From: Globisporangium splendens
Taxonomy: Eukaryota; Oomycota; Peronosporomycetes; Pythiales; Pythiaceae
DNA length: 64,000 nucleotides
Reading direction: 5' to 3'
NCBI GenBank assembly: GCA_006386115.1
Contig: VFIW01000006.1
Location: forward strand, 1,570,706 to 1,634,705
Shown here one piece after another: positions 21,190 through 31,035 of this stretch (positions are counted from its first letter, which is position 1; each line of letters starts with the position of its first letter). Position numbers and translations under genes: made by a program. The notes beneath the pieces are model-generated. The model had not been told where the DNA came from. It saw only the letters and a list, made by a program, of their open reading frames with translations, and did not search any database.

Positions 21190-23570
21190 ATGAACAGCAG
21201 CAGCGACGCCAGTCGCGCGTTCCGTCCGCCGTGGCTGCCGCTCCAAAGCACAGTCTCATCCGCTTCTTCGTCTTCTTCTTCATTGGCGCATGCGGTCGCC
21301 GCTGTCCGTCCCACCAAGGCGCCGCCCGTAGCGGAGAAGCCGCCGGCCGCAGGCGCCGTGCCGCTTGTCAGGATCTCGAATGCGGGGGACGGACTCCCGA
21401 GCCACGCGCGCCGCTGCTCCGTTGCGCCTCCCTCTCCTGCTACGTTTGATGGCGATGCACCGTGGCCTCATCATGGCGATGCGATGACGTTCGTGGACGT
21501 GTATGGCGATGTGAGCTCCCGCGACGCGGTGCGGCAGCAGCTGCTGCGGTTCTATGAAGACACCAAGCAGATCGCGCCTGCTACGGGTATGGAGAAAGGA
21601 GACGCAGCGCTGACGACGACAGCAATGGTGGGCGACGGGATCTCAGAGATGACGCTGCGTATCGATACGGAGCTGGAGCTGTTGCGGCGCCAGTGCTTTG
21701 CCGAACGCAATGCGCAGTGGAACTACTACACGCCCGACATGTTCACGTACGAGCCCGTCGCGGAGCCGCAATGGCTCCCGCAGCAGTCCGTGAGCAACCG
21801 CAAACTCGCATGGACACGCCAGAACAAACAGGACGCGAGCGAGAACGGCGATGAGAAGGACAGTGTTGGCGTTATTGGTATGATGGACGGCCACAACAAA
21901 CGCGGGGTCTCTGTGGGCGAATTCGCGCGCGATCGACCATGGCCGCCCAAGGAGTTTACGCAGAAAGCGAATACGCGACCACCGCGCGCTCGCGGCGGGA
22001 AACGCAAGGCACCGGCTGCTGTGATGGAGGAAAAGTCAGTGTTCTCGAGACTCTGTGCCGAGTGCCAGACGCAGACGACGCCTTTGTGGCGCAAGGTGCC
22101 GCGTGAAGTTGTCACTTCCGCTACAGCGACAGCTAATGGTCAGAAGAAGGCAGGAAAGCAGACAACAGCAGTCCCGGTTACTCCCGCTGTTGTGGCGCAG
22201 CCGACGGATCCCCTCGTGCCTTCGGACGACACCTCCACGCCGCAAGAGCAACCAGAACCAGAACAGGTGGACGTCTGTTTGACGTGCTACTTGAAGTTGC
22301 AGCGACGCGACGTGTTCGAGCGCAAGAAAGCTGAAAAAGCCAAGCAAGCGCGCGAGAAGAAAGAGCGAGTTGCGGCCCAGGCGCTCGCGGAGAAGAAGCG
22401 GCTCAAGCAGCAGATCCAATTGCTGAAAAAGCAGCAAGCACAAGTCCAAGCACTAGCAAAGAGCAGCAGCAAGCAGCATGTGAAGCGGCAGGACGATGCT
22501 GAGGTGCCAGTGCCGCCCATCAAGATCGTGATCAAGTCGGAGGCGTTCGTCGACCAGGGCGAGGTTGCCAACTTTGGGAATAGCAATGGAGGGGATGCCG
22601 CACAAGATAATGGCGACGAACACGACAGCAAGGACAACGTGCAATGGCTCGCTGAGGCGTCTGCTGCCAAGCGCAAAGACAAGAAGAAAAGTAAAAAGGA
22701 CAAGAAGAAGAAGAAGAAGAAAAGTAGTAGCAGCAAAAAGAGCAAAACACGCGATGTTGAGGACGAGGATGCAGGAGAAAGAGGAGACGAGGACGATAAT
22801 GCATCGGAAAGCGACAGCGGCATGCCTGCGATGCCGTCGCCACCTCAGAGGGAGGGCTCGTACGAACATGCCGATCGTGCGTCGCGTGCGGCTGCAGCAC
22901 CATCCGTTGCATCGGATCAGGAGGAGGAGGCGATACGACAACGACGACGTCGACACGAAGTCAAACAAGAAGTTGACACAGCAGCAGATACCCCATCAGT
23001 GACGTCGTCCTCGCGAATCCGAAAGGGACGCTCTGAGAGCGTCGTTAGCGTGACCACGTCGACTGGTGATGCACCACCAGCGCCACCAAGCTCCCGCAAA
23101 CGGAAGAGCTCGATTGTCGCAGCCGCGGCGGCAGCATCCGTTGTTGCATTGACAACAAAGGACGCGTCCAGTGCGCGCGCGTCGCGATCCAAAGCCACTC
23201 CTGCAGTGGTCTCGTTGACGGCAGCAACCCCACCTCCTGTGGTGGTGTTGGCGCCGCCACGGAAGCGCGTGCGTGCGAAGGAGACTGCTCGCGAGCGCGA
23301 GCTGCGAGCGCTGGGGCAGTACTGTCCCGTGTGCAACCTGACGTACGAAGAAGATGACGAGAGCAGCTTTGTGTGCTGCGACTCGTGCGAGATGTGGGTC
23401 CACGCGGCTTGTGATACGGCGCTGACTCCGTACGTGCATTGCTTCTTTGCTTGCTTGACATTGTTGATTATCGACGCTCACACCATTCTTTTTGTTTCCA
23501 CAGGGAATCAATTGCGGTGCTTGCGGACTCGAGTGAAAAGTACATTTGCCCGCTCTGCGCTGGACGATAA
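21190..23570 (+). CDS. GATA-like zinc finger and PHD finger nuclear protein
   Basis: Two exons (21190-23429, 23504-23570) give 768 residues. Around 286-370 there is a split zinc finger, RLCAECQTQTTPLWRK ... VCLTCYLKLQRRD. Its first half is the GATA signature (C-x2-C...TPLWR) but the two cysteine pairs are about 70 residues apart, against 17-20 in true GATA fingers. A Lys-rich NLS follows (about 495-520). The C-terminal 60 residues are a PHD finger (YCPVCNLTYEEDDESSFVCC ... CEMWVHAAC) whose last cysteines (YICPLC) lie in exon 2; stopping at the single-exon frame would lose them. It probably reads chromatin; targets are unknown. Confidence 0.8.
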
Positions 23571-23895
23571 AGCGAGGCCAGGAGCAGACGAGAAGCGTAC
23601 AAACGCGCTCATTATTTATTCCGTTTGGACGGAGCTGTGGTTGCGATGTAGAAGGAGAAGCCCGTTCGACACACTTTCTCGTCCATATTTTGCATGCTGA
23701 TGATAGAGAAAAAGCGAGAAGAAGCAGAAAAAAACAAATCGACAAAAGAGCGGATAGAGAACCACAAACAAACAGAAAACAAAAATGACACCCGAGATAA
23801 CCAACAAACACGAGAACAACTCGAGAGAGAGAGAGAGAGAGAGAGAGAGCTGCGTTTACTTATGTGTGGGATGATCGCTACGCTCGCACGCTCCC
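23571..23895. other. Convergent 3' flank with (GA)n microsatellite
   Basis: A-rich sequence between two convergent genes. A GA dinucleotide run spans about 23825-23849. No gene is seen. Confidence 0.5.
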
Positions 23896-25090
23896 TCATA
23901 TCTGGTTCGTCTTGGTGTCTTTGCTGCTCCATCGTCTCAAGTCCACCAGCACAGCACCAGCACCAGTGGCAGCGCGATCGTTTTTGTTGAGCATCGTCTC
24001 GCGTGGAGCTGCTGCTACATCTGCCGTCGCACCGCCAGCAGCAGCACTTGAATCAGGAAGAAGCCGCAATTTCGCGACCATGGCACGCGCGCTCTCCTCT
24101 TTCGCGCGTTCACGCTCGACGAGCACGTGGTCCTGCACGTCCTTGGGCATCGACGGGATCACGACCATCATCCACACCTTGACGGCGAGCAGGACGTGCT
24201 CGACGCCAAACGCGACCCACACTTTCGTGGTTGTCGTCCCAGAGCTGCTACTGCTGCTGGCGAGGTCGTCGACGAAGCTCATCGTGAACGCGATGTGCAG
24301 GCAGTTCGTGAGCACGGCGAGCACGCTCATGGGTTGCAGCACGTGGAACCAGACGCCGATGCCGCTCGCCTTGCGCGCGATCGGCCGCTGCTTGGCGTGA
24401 CAGAGCTTGAACGCGTCGGTGCGCAGCTCGAGCACGTTGTTGGCGAGCGCAAGCAGCGGCGCCAGAGGGAACGCGAGCGAGAAAAACGACACGTACCCAA
24501 ACTGGATGAGCATCTCGGTGTAGTCCTCAAACATGTCGTAGGGCTCGAGCTCGGCTTCCTCCCACGCCTTGTCGGACGCCTGCTCAAGCCACACGCACTG
24601 CTCGTGGATCGCGGCGTTCGTGTTGTGCAACTCGATGCCCGCGAGCAAAACCGAGTGGTGGTTGCGCTGTACGCCGCCATTGCTGGCCGTGCCGTTCGCA
24701 CTGTTGTTGAACACGGTCGAGTGCGTGAACTGCGCATTGGTCGCGCGTTTCTTTTGTCGCTGCCGCCACTTGCGTTGCACGAACGGGAGGAGCGTCTCCA
24801 TGACGTTCTTCCAGAGCTGACCGGCGACCATGAAGCCCGCGAGTTGGATCACGACGCGCAGCAGATTGTCGCTCTTGTGCGTCGTGAGGTCTGCGAACGC
24901 GTAGTAGTAGAGCGACGCAAACACGTGCACAAACCGGAACGCCACCACCTTGAGGATCAGATGCGACTGGTACCGACTCGTGGTCTCGTGGTTCTCCCAG
25001 TTCGTCATAGCGCGCGCATCGCGTGAACACTGTGTCGAGGATCGGGATCAGCAGACACTTGTTTGGCGCAAACCGCCGAGCGTTTCGCCG
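23896..25090 (-). pseudogene. Anoctamin (TMEM16), 5'-truncated
   Basis: The 370-codon frame from 25008 is the C-terminal membrane region of an anoctamin: TNWENHET matches the family's DWENHRT motif, followed by SHLILKVVAFRFVHVFASLYYYAFAD and several later hydrophobic helices. Anoctamins are Ca2+-activated chloride channels or lipid scramblases. Homology continues upstream in a different frame (PNKCLLIPILDTVFTRCAR, about 25012-25075), so one frameshift sits near 25010 in a GCGCGC run. It ends at a stop near 25096. The several hundred residues that normally precede this point are not found upstream, where a kinase fragment on the other strand begins instead. Confidence 0.7.
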
Positions 25091-25345
25091 ACTGCGTTAT
25101 GAGCCGCGCTCGAACCGGTGGCTGCACTACTCGGCTGCATGTAGGGGGATTCGTGCCTTGTGCACTGGTGCAAATGGCAGACTGGTTTGGTGCTTTGCTT
25201 CTCGCATTGATCCGTTTCATTGTGGAAAATGAGCTGCTAAATGACATCTTGAGGATGGAAATAGCCACACATCCATGTGACAGCCCTCCGAATGTAGCCA
25301 CTTACTCCAGTCCAAAGCGTGTGGGCACCATTCGACTCGCCCAAG

Positions 25346-25955
25346 ATGCGTATCTCACTGCCACATTCTCCTAGTGACAGCTACAATATGCAGCAGCGTC
25401 CACCCGACGCTATTGCTGGTCGCGGATCCACATCACGATGCGAAGCGAGGAATGCTACCCCAAAGCCCTTGTCATCTGCAAACGCAGTCGTGTCCGAGGC
25501 ACGGCTGATGAAGAAAAGCCGCCTTCAGCATGCGCTGACGGATGCTGAGCGCTTGCAAACCATCGACTGCTGCCAAGGCACGAAGAAGACGGCAAGTAAG
25601 GACAACCAACGGACCAGTGGATCCGGTTCGATCTCACCATCGTCTTCTCCTCTCTCGACATCGGAAAATGCGCTCGCATGCGACGCGATCCACGATTCAG
25701 TGCTCGCCAAGATGCATCTGATCATGGGGAACGCGGCGAACACGCCGCTCTTGGAGCGTGTGCGACTCGCGTGGACCCACGAATTACCGACTTCTACTGC
25801 ACTGAGTACCCCGTACAAGCGCTTGAAGGAATCCGACGTACGCTGCTGTTATGCAATCGAAAAATGCATCGGGAAGGATTCCTTTGGGCGTGTGTACGCG
25901 GCGAAACATCGCGTGAGCGGGAGTCACGTGGCAATCAAGAGCTACGTCCGCGAGC
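25346..25955 (+). pseudogene. Protein kinase, 5' fragment only
   Basis: A Ser-rich N-terminal region leads into the start of a kinase domain: YAIEKCIGKDSFGRVYAAKH (glycine-rich loop) then HVAIKSYV (catalytic lysine). Directly after this, near 25950, the sequence becomes the antisense of the transporter at 25938-27274. The HRD and DFG motifs are therefore missing. This is an abrupt junction rather than gradual decay. A fully antisense 3' exon is very unlikely. Confidence 0.65.
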
Positions 25956-27274
25956 GCGGCGCGCCGCGGTGCTGCCATCCATCGCAGACACCCAGGACAG
26001 CGAGATCGCGGCCGTGAGCACCGCGAGCTTCCAGACACCATCAAAGTGACCCTGCTCCAGATCTGGGAGCTCCACGGGCCAGATCGCGAGCAACAGGTTC
26101 GAGATCGTGTGCGCGAACGCGACGCCCTCTTGCTGTTCGGGACACACACTCACGAACATGAGCGCGAGCGGCAGGTACTGGAAACCCTTGGCGAAGGAGA
26201 TGACGGCGACGTCGCCGGCGGCGAACCAGAATGCTGGGATGCCCCACATGTCGTTCACGTGCCACACGAGCAGCACGTTGAGCGCGGAGAAGAGCGAGAT
26301 GACGACACCCGTGAGCAGGTACACGTAGTGCCACGGGTTATCAAAGCGGCCCAGGATGCAGTGCTTGTAGATCAGGATCGCGAGGAACGTGACGCTCGCG
26401 CCGATCGCCGGCATGGCGCCGTACTGGAACGCGTCGAAGTGGAACACAACCTTGAGGTAGTTGCCCCACGCGGCGCTGCAGCATGAGCCAGAGCTGCTCG
26501 AGCTGCACTTTGACTGGGTGCACCGTCGTGATGCTCGGCTCGTGCATGATCCAGATGCACGGCAGCACCGTGAGTAAGGGGAACACTGCGATCAGCGCAA
26601 ACAATTGGCTCATGGAGATCCCAAACCCCAGTGGCTGCGGTTGCTGATCAGTGCGCCGCCCCAGTACCCGCACATCTCGCTCACGAAACGGCACAAGTAC
26701 ACGACGGACCGCACGTGGCCTGGGTACAACTCCTGCTTGCGCAGCACGCGGTTGGCCACGAGCGCGTCGCTCATGACGTCGGCCATGACGATGCCGACCA
26801 TTGAGCCCAGCAGCAGCAGTGTGAAGGACACGATGGAGAGCGAGTCGTTCGCCGCGCTCAACCGCAAGTGGAAGCACGAGCTGATGAGGCATCCGCGCAG
26901 CAGGTACGGCTTGAAGTGGAGCTGCTGGATCGGGAACCGGTCGGGGAACACGCCGAAGAGCACCTTGAACGTCCACGGCAGCGAGCGCACGATCGAGATG
27001 GCGCTCAGCTGCGCGTCGCTGGCACCGAGCTGTCGAGGAAAGTACTCGATGTACGCCGTCGGGAGTGACGAGAGCAACCCGTGTAAATGTACGTGATGGG
27101 GATCGCGACGTTCTCGGGCGTCCAGAGCGATGAAGACGAGGAGGATGGCGGCGACCGTGTGGACGGCAGGAGAGCGCTCTGCAGCTTGCTCTTGTGGGGC
27201 TTTGGGCTGCAGTCCACGAGCTCCACGTAGCACGCAGCAGAGTCGCCAAGCGGAGCCACCGAAGCGCGCTTCAT
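25938..27274 (-). pseudogene. Folate-biopterin transporter family protein, frameshifted
   Basis: Membrane transporter of the FBT/BT1 branch of the MFS. Recognisable parts in order: NVAIPITYIYTG, LGASDAQLSAISIVRSLPW, FKVLFGVFPDRFPI, ADVMSDALVANR, FVSEMCGYWGGALISN, FGISMSQLF, then FHFDAFQYGAMPAIG and PAFWFAAGDVAVISFAKGFQ. The reading frame changes near 27085, 26630 and 26475. In each case one G, or one GC/CG unit, is missing from a short run, and no splice sites explain the shifts. The 3' end abuts the kinase fragment. It may be a pseudogene; assembly indels would produce the same picture. Confidence 0.65.
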
Positions 27275-27843
27275 CTTGGCTCTGGCAATGATGGTCTCAG
27301 TGGAAGTGTCCTTTCAGGGAACTGACATGCATTCCTGCTGGTGTGGGCCACACAAGTTTCTAACAAACACGCAATTGCAGATAGAGAGGTACGAAAAGCT
27401 CTTGTTCTGTGAAGGAATCAAGTATTATTTCGTAGTACTAGGTAAGGACCATCAAAGGTAGTTTGTCGCAGCGCGCGTTTTGCTTTGGCCACCATGTGCA
27501 TCTTTTCGTGTTTTCGAAATGGCTGGCAAATGCTGGACGACAGCGTGTGACAGATGTGAGCAAAAAGAACGCACCACGAGAGAAAACGTATGCAGCGGAA
27601 ACGAGGTTGCTTCGTGGCTTTGTCGTACGGCAACGACACTCTGCACGGAAAGTGATAATTGTGGATGTGATGGGTTATGCGCGAGAAATGGTGTGCTCAC
27701 TGCAAAGACGCGCGGGTACCTCGCTCTACACATGTTTTGTCGCCGCGTCCTCTTTGGTGCAGTGCAGAGTGACTCCGATCCTGTCATCATTCATGCTTCA
27801 GCAAGCCTCTCTGTGTCGCCTTGCCGTTGTTGTGGGAGTCTGT
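27275..27843. other. Intergenic region before the retroelement
   Basis: No supportable gene. The bases just before the LTR (GTCTGT) do not match those just after the distal LTR (GTGATC), so no target-site duplication is visible. Confidence 0.4.
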
Positions 27844-28492
27844 TGTAAGAGGGCGCTGTTAACAACAGTCCCTCAAACACGGCACACACGCTTGTGCCAG
27901 AGGAAGCGATCTCCCGACTTGGAGGGAGGAAGAAGACTTGAGTACTTGGAGGAAAATTTGCAACTGAATTGAAAAGGTTATGGTTCCTGTCGCTACTTGC
28001 TAATGAACCCCAAGGGATCCTACACGTTTTATAACTAAAACCTAAACATACACAATAAAACCTATGAATCTGATATATAAAACCTTGGGTACACTGAGGG
28101 TGAACCTACGGGATCTTCTAGAAGCTTGAACTTCAAGTCTTGTATAAAATCCCTGCAAAGTGATTGGCTCGTGCCACTCACTCCAGGTGGCAGAGACACG
28201 TCGGTCTCGTCGCCAGTCCAGTTTCCCAAGCAGGAACCATCACTCAGTACTTGATTAGTACATGGATGTCATTGCTCTGTACTGATTAGTACATGAGAAC
28301 AACATTCTGCACTGATCAGCACAGAGAACGTTCGTGACGTCATCGAATGACGTCACACGTGCATGTGGGGACTGTATTACCGTAATCCCTTTGTTATTTG
28401 TGTCTCCACAATGCACGCTGAAGGTGGTGTGTGCCACACTATATCTGGGAACAGATCCACCTTCATGTAATGGCTGGCTATGGGCCATTACA
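27844..28492 (-). repeat. 3' LTR (649 bp)
   Basis: TGTAA...TTACA ends. Near-identical to 34853-35502. Contains two TGACGTCA-like half-site pairs around 28337-28353 and a repeated YTGATTAGTACATG motif (about 28250-28293) that may be promoter elements. Confidence 0.93.
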
Positions 28493-28568
28493 TCATCCCC
28501 TCCTTAAAGTCACAAGTACCTTGCGTACTTTTGCAGACCTTTCGGAGCAGTTCACTTTGCAATTGGCA

Positions 28569-29636
28569 ATGAAGCGACCAAGTGACCAAGTGAACCGAGA
28601 AGAAAGTCCGTCGTCCAAGCGACAGCGGACAGCTCCAGAACTCTTCGACATTTCTCCCATTCTGAAGAAGAAGGGGGAGCTCGAGTTCTACAAGGAGCGG
28701 TTCTTCAGTCGGCGTCGGATCAACGATCGCGATGATCCGAACCAACACATCGCAGCCCAGAGAGACTCATGGCGAACATTTGTTCGTCTTGAGAATGAGA
28801 ACAAGATGGAGCGTCTTCTTCGTCGTGGCAATGCTCGTGCCGAAAGAAGAACTCCTGCTGACGACAGAGCGAATCGTAGCTCTGGTCGTCGTAGTGTCGC
28901 CCCTGGCGACGCTACAAGCAGTTCTCATAGCTGCGGACCACGTCGGGAACATCAGACTCCAATGTCTGACGAGGTTCCCACGTGTCCGAGCTCGGTGGAT
29001 ATCCACGCCACCGAACTCTGTAGAAGCGTTGATGGTTCAACTGCTTCTTTCCTCGACGATGAGTCGGTCGATCTTCATGATCAATAATCGACTCAACCAC
29101 CCAGCGATGCTCTCCCTGAGAGTCTAATAACGGGGGTGGGGCTGAACGAGAAAACGATTGAGCGACTCTGGAAGTGGAAGAGTGCTCATCGTGGGCAAAT
29201 CGAGGCGCTGCAGCAGCGTTGTTCGACACTTGAGGAACGCTGCGAGAGTCTCGAGAACCTTGTCGCCGATCACGAGTCGAAGATCGACGATCTGACAGAA
29301 GGTTCTGCCCAGTGTTCGGCTTTGGAGTCCCGTTACGAGGAACGGTTCCAACAGGTTCAGGACGAACTTGTTCGACTCCAGAAGAACGAGAAGTCTCGTG
29401 AGTTGGCTCACGATCGCCTGTTGCGCTCTGTGGAAGAGGCAGGTTCGGCTCTCGAGGTACTTCGTGGTGAGTACCATTCTCGTCTTCAAGCGTTGGAGTC
29501 AGTGAAGGACCAATCCTTCGACGTCCTGCAACTCCTGTACGCCGAGAAGAATCTCCAGAGCGATGAGCTGTTTGCTCTTCGCAATCAAGTGTAGAAGCTT
29601 CACGACCAGCTCGGTCGTTTGCGGAAGATCTCGTAG
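28569..29636 (+). other. Plus-strand (antisense) ORF at the 3' end of the chromovirus
   Basis: One plus-strand frame runs from an ATG 76 bp inside the LTR to a TAG at 29634-29636, broken only by TAA at 29085-29087 and TAG at 29592-29594. The first part is basic with an NLS-like SSKRQR and KKKGELEFYKERFF. The second part (29136-29633) has strong heptad character (EALQQRCSTLEERCESLENL; KLHDQLGRLRKIS continues past the second stop). It overlaps, antisense, the chromodomain and the disordered pol linker, and starts in about 340 bp of non-pol sequence. It may be an antisense extra ORF, known from some plant gypsy elements, or a coincidental frame. No homologue is recognised. Confidence 0.5.
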
Positions 29637-31035
29637 GATCCGCAGATCCACTTGGAAGGTAAGGCTTCAGTCTACCCACATAAAATGTTGGGTGTAGACG
29701 CATGCGTGTAGGTATGTCTAGCGTGTAGGCATCGCCATTGCATTTCACTACCTTGAACGGTCCGACGAACCTTGGCAGAAGCTTCGAGCTTCCCAAGTTG
29801 GACACTGCATGTTCAGGCAGGTTCGCCGTGCTAAGTAATACAAGATCATTGATCCTATATACTTGCTTGTTCTTCCTTCCGCTCTTGTCTGCTTGTTCCT
29901 TTTGCAGATCCTGAGCCTTCGCGATTGCGTCTCGAACAAACCTCACAACGGCTTGTCTCCTCACAATAAAGTCATCGACTTGCTGCTCTTCACGACTTGT
30001 TAGGTCGTCGAGGGGTTTCATCGAGTCAAAATTGGCTTTCAACTCGGAAGCAGCATTCAGGTCGTAAGACGACTTCGGCTTGTTACCATGAGCCGGAGTC
30101 CCTCCCCCACTTAAGGTAGAGACCTCACCCATTATGGAAGCAGGCATTCGAGGATGAATGCCATAGTTCACATAAAATGGAGAGTGACCTGTCGAGACAT
30201 GCGTGGAGTTGTTCAACGCAAACTCGGCAAGAGGGAGAAACTCACTCCACTCTTTGAAAGACGTTGCGTAGCTGCGCAACACGTCTTCGAGGACGCGATC
30301 CACTCGCTCTGTTTGACCGTCCGTTTCAGGGTGTGCCGCTGTTGACATGGACAACTTGGTGTCCAGAAGTCCGAACAGTGCACGCCAGAACTTGGACGTG
30401 AAACGGGTGTCACGGTCAGACACGATCTCGACTGGTAGTCCGTGTAGACGGAATACGACGTCTACAAAGACCTTGGCAGTCTTCTCAGCAGAGATCTTGT
30501 CCGAAACAGGCGCAAGATGAACCATCTTGCTGAATCGGTCCACAAACACAAGGATGCCATTGCGTCCACGTGTGTCTCTTGGAAGTCCGAATATGAAATC
30601 CATACTCACAGACTTCCAACTGTCCGATGGGACAGCCAATGAACGAAGGGGTGCCTGCGTGGAACCAGAAGGTTTCACTCGTTGGCAGATCTCGCAAGTC
30701 CTCACATACTTGCGCACCCACTTGTACATGTGTGGCCAGTAGTAATCTCGGGAAAGACTGAGAAATGTTTTCTCACGTCCGAGATGGCCACCCGAAGGAC
30801 TGTCATGGTACTCATACAAGAGTCGATGACGCAGACCTTCGTCGTTGGGAACAACAACCCTTGCTGTATCCCCTTGTTCGACCGCGTAGTACAACAACCC
30901 ATTGTGTACTCGAAAGCGGTGAACTCGCGATCTTGTGCGCGACGGAAGACCTTGCAGTGCTTTGTCGGAAGGGTCCTTGAAGTACTTCAACAAGTCCTGA
31001 CATGTTTCGTCAGACTTGTACCCTTCGACGATCTC
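28912..31035 (-). pseudogene. Chromovirus pol, integrase and chromodomain part
   Basis: This is in frame with the upstream RT region, separated only by the TAA at 31036-31038. It has an integrase zinc-binding HHCC module (YHDSPSGGHLGREKT ... CEICQ), a catalytic core with D-D-E residues in VSMDFIFG, VSDRDTRF and TDGQTERVDRVLED, a GPYF-like module (LPRFVGPFKVVK), a long Ser/Arg/Pro-rich linker and a C-terminal chromodomain (HRWVVESIIDH ... FYRVRWRGYPPSSDTWEP). Chromodomains guide integration to marked chromatin. It is open from the TAA to its own stop, so it is intact apart from the separation from RT. Confidence 0.9.

Noticed and set aside
23825..23849. (GA)n run as a regulatory element
   Set aside because: Simple microsatellite between convergent genes; nothing links it to a function.
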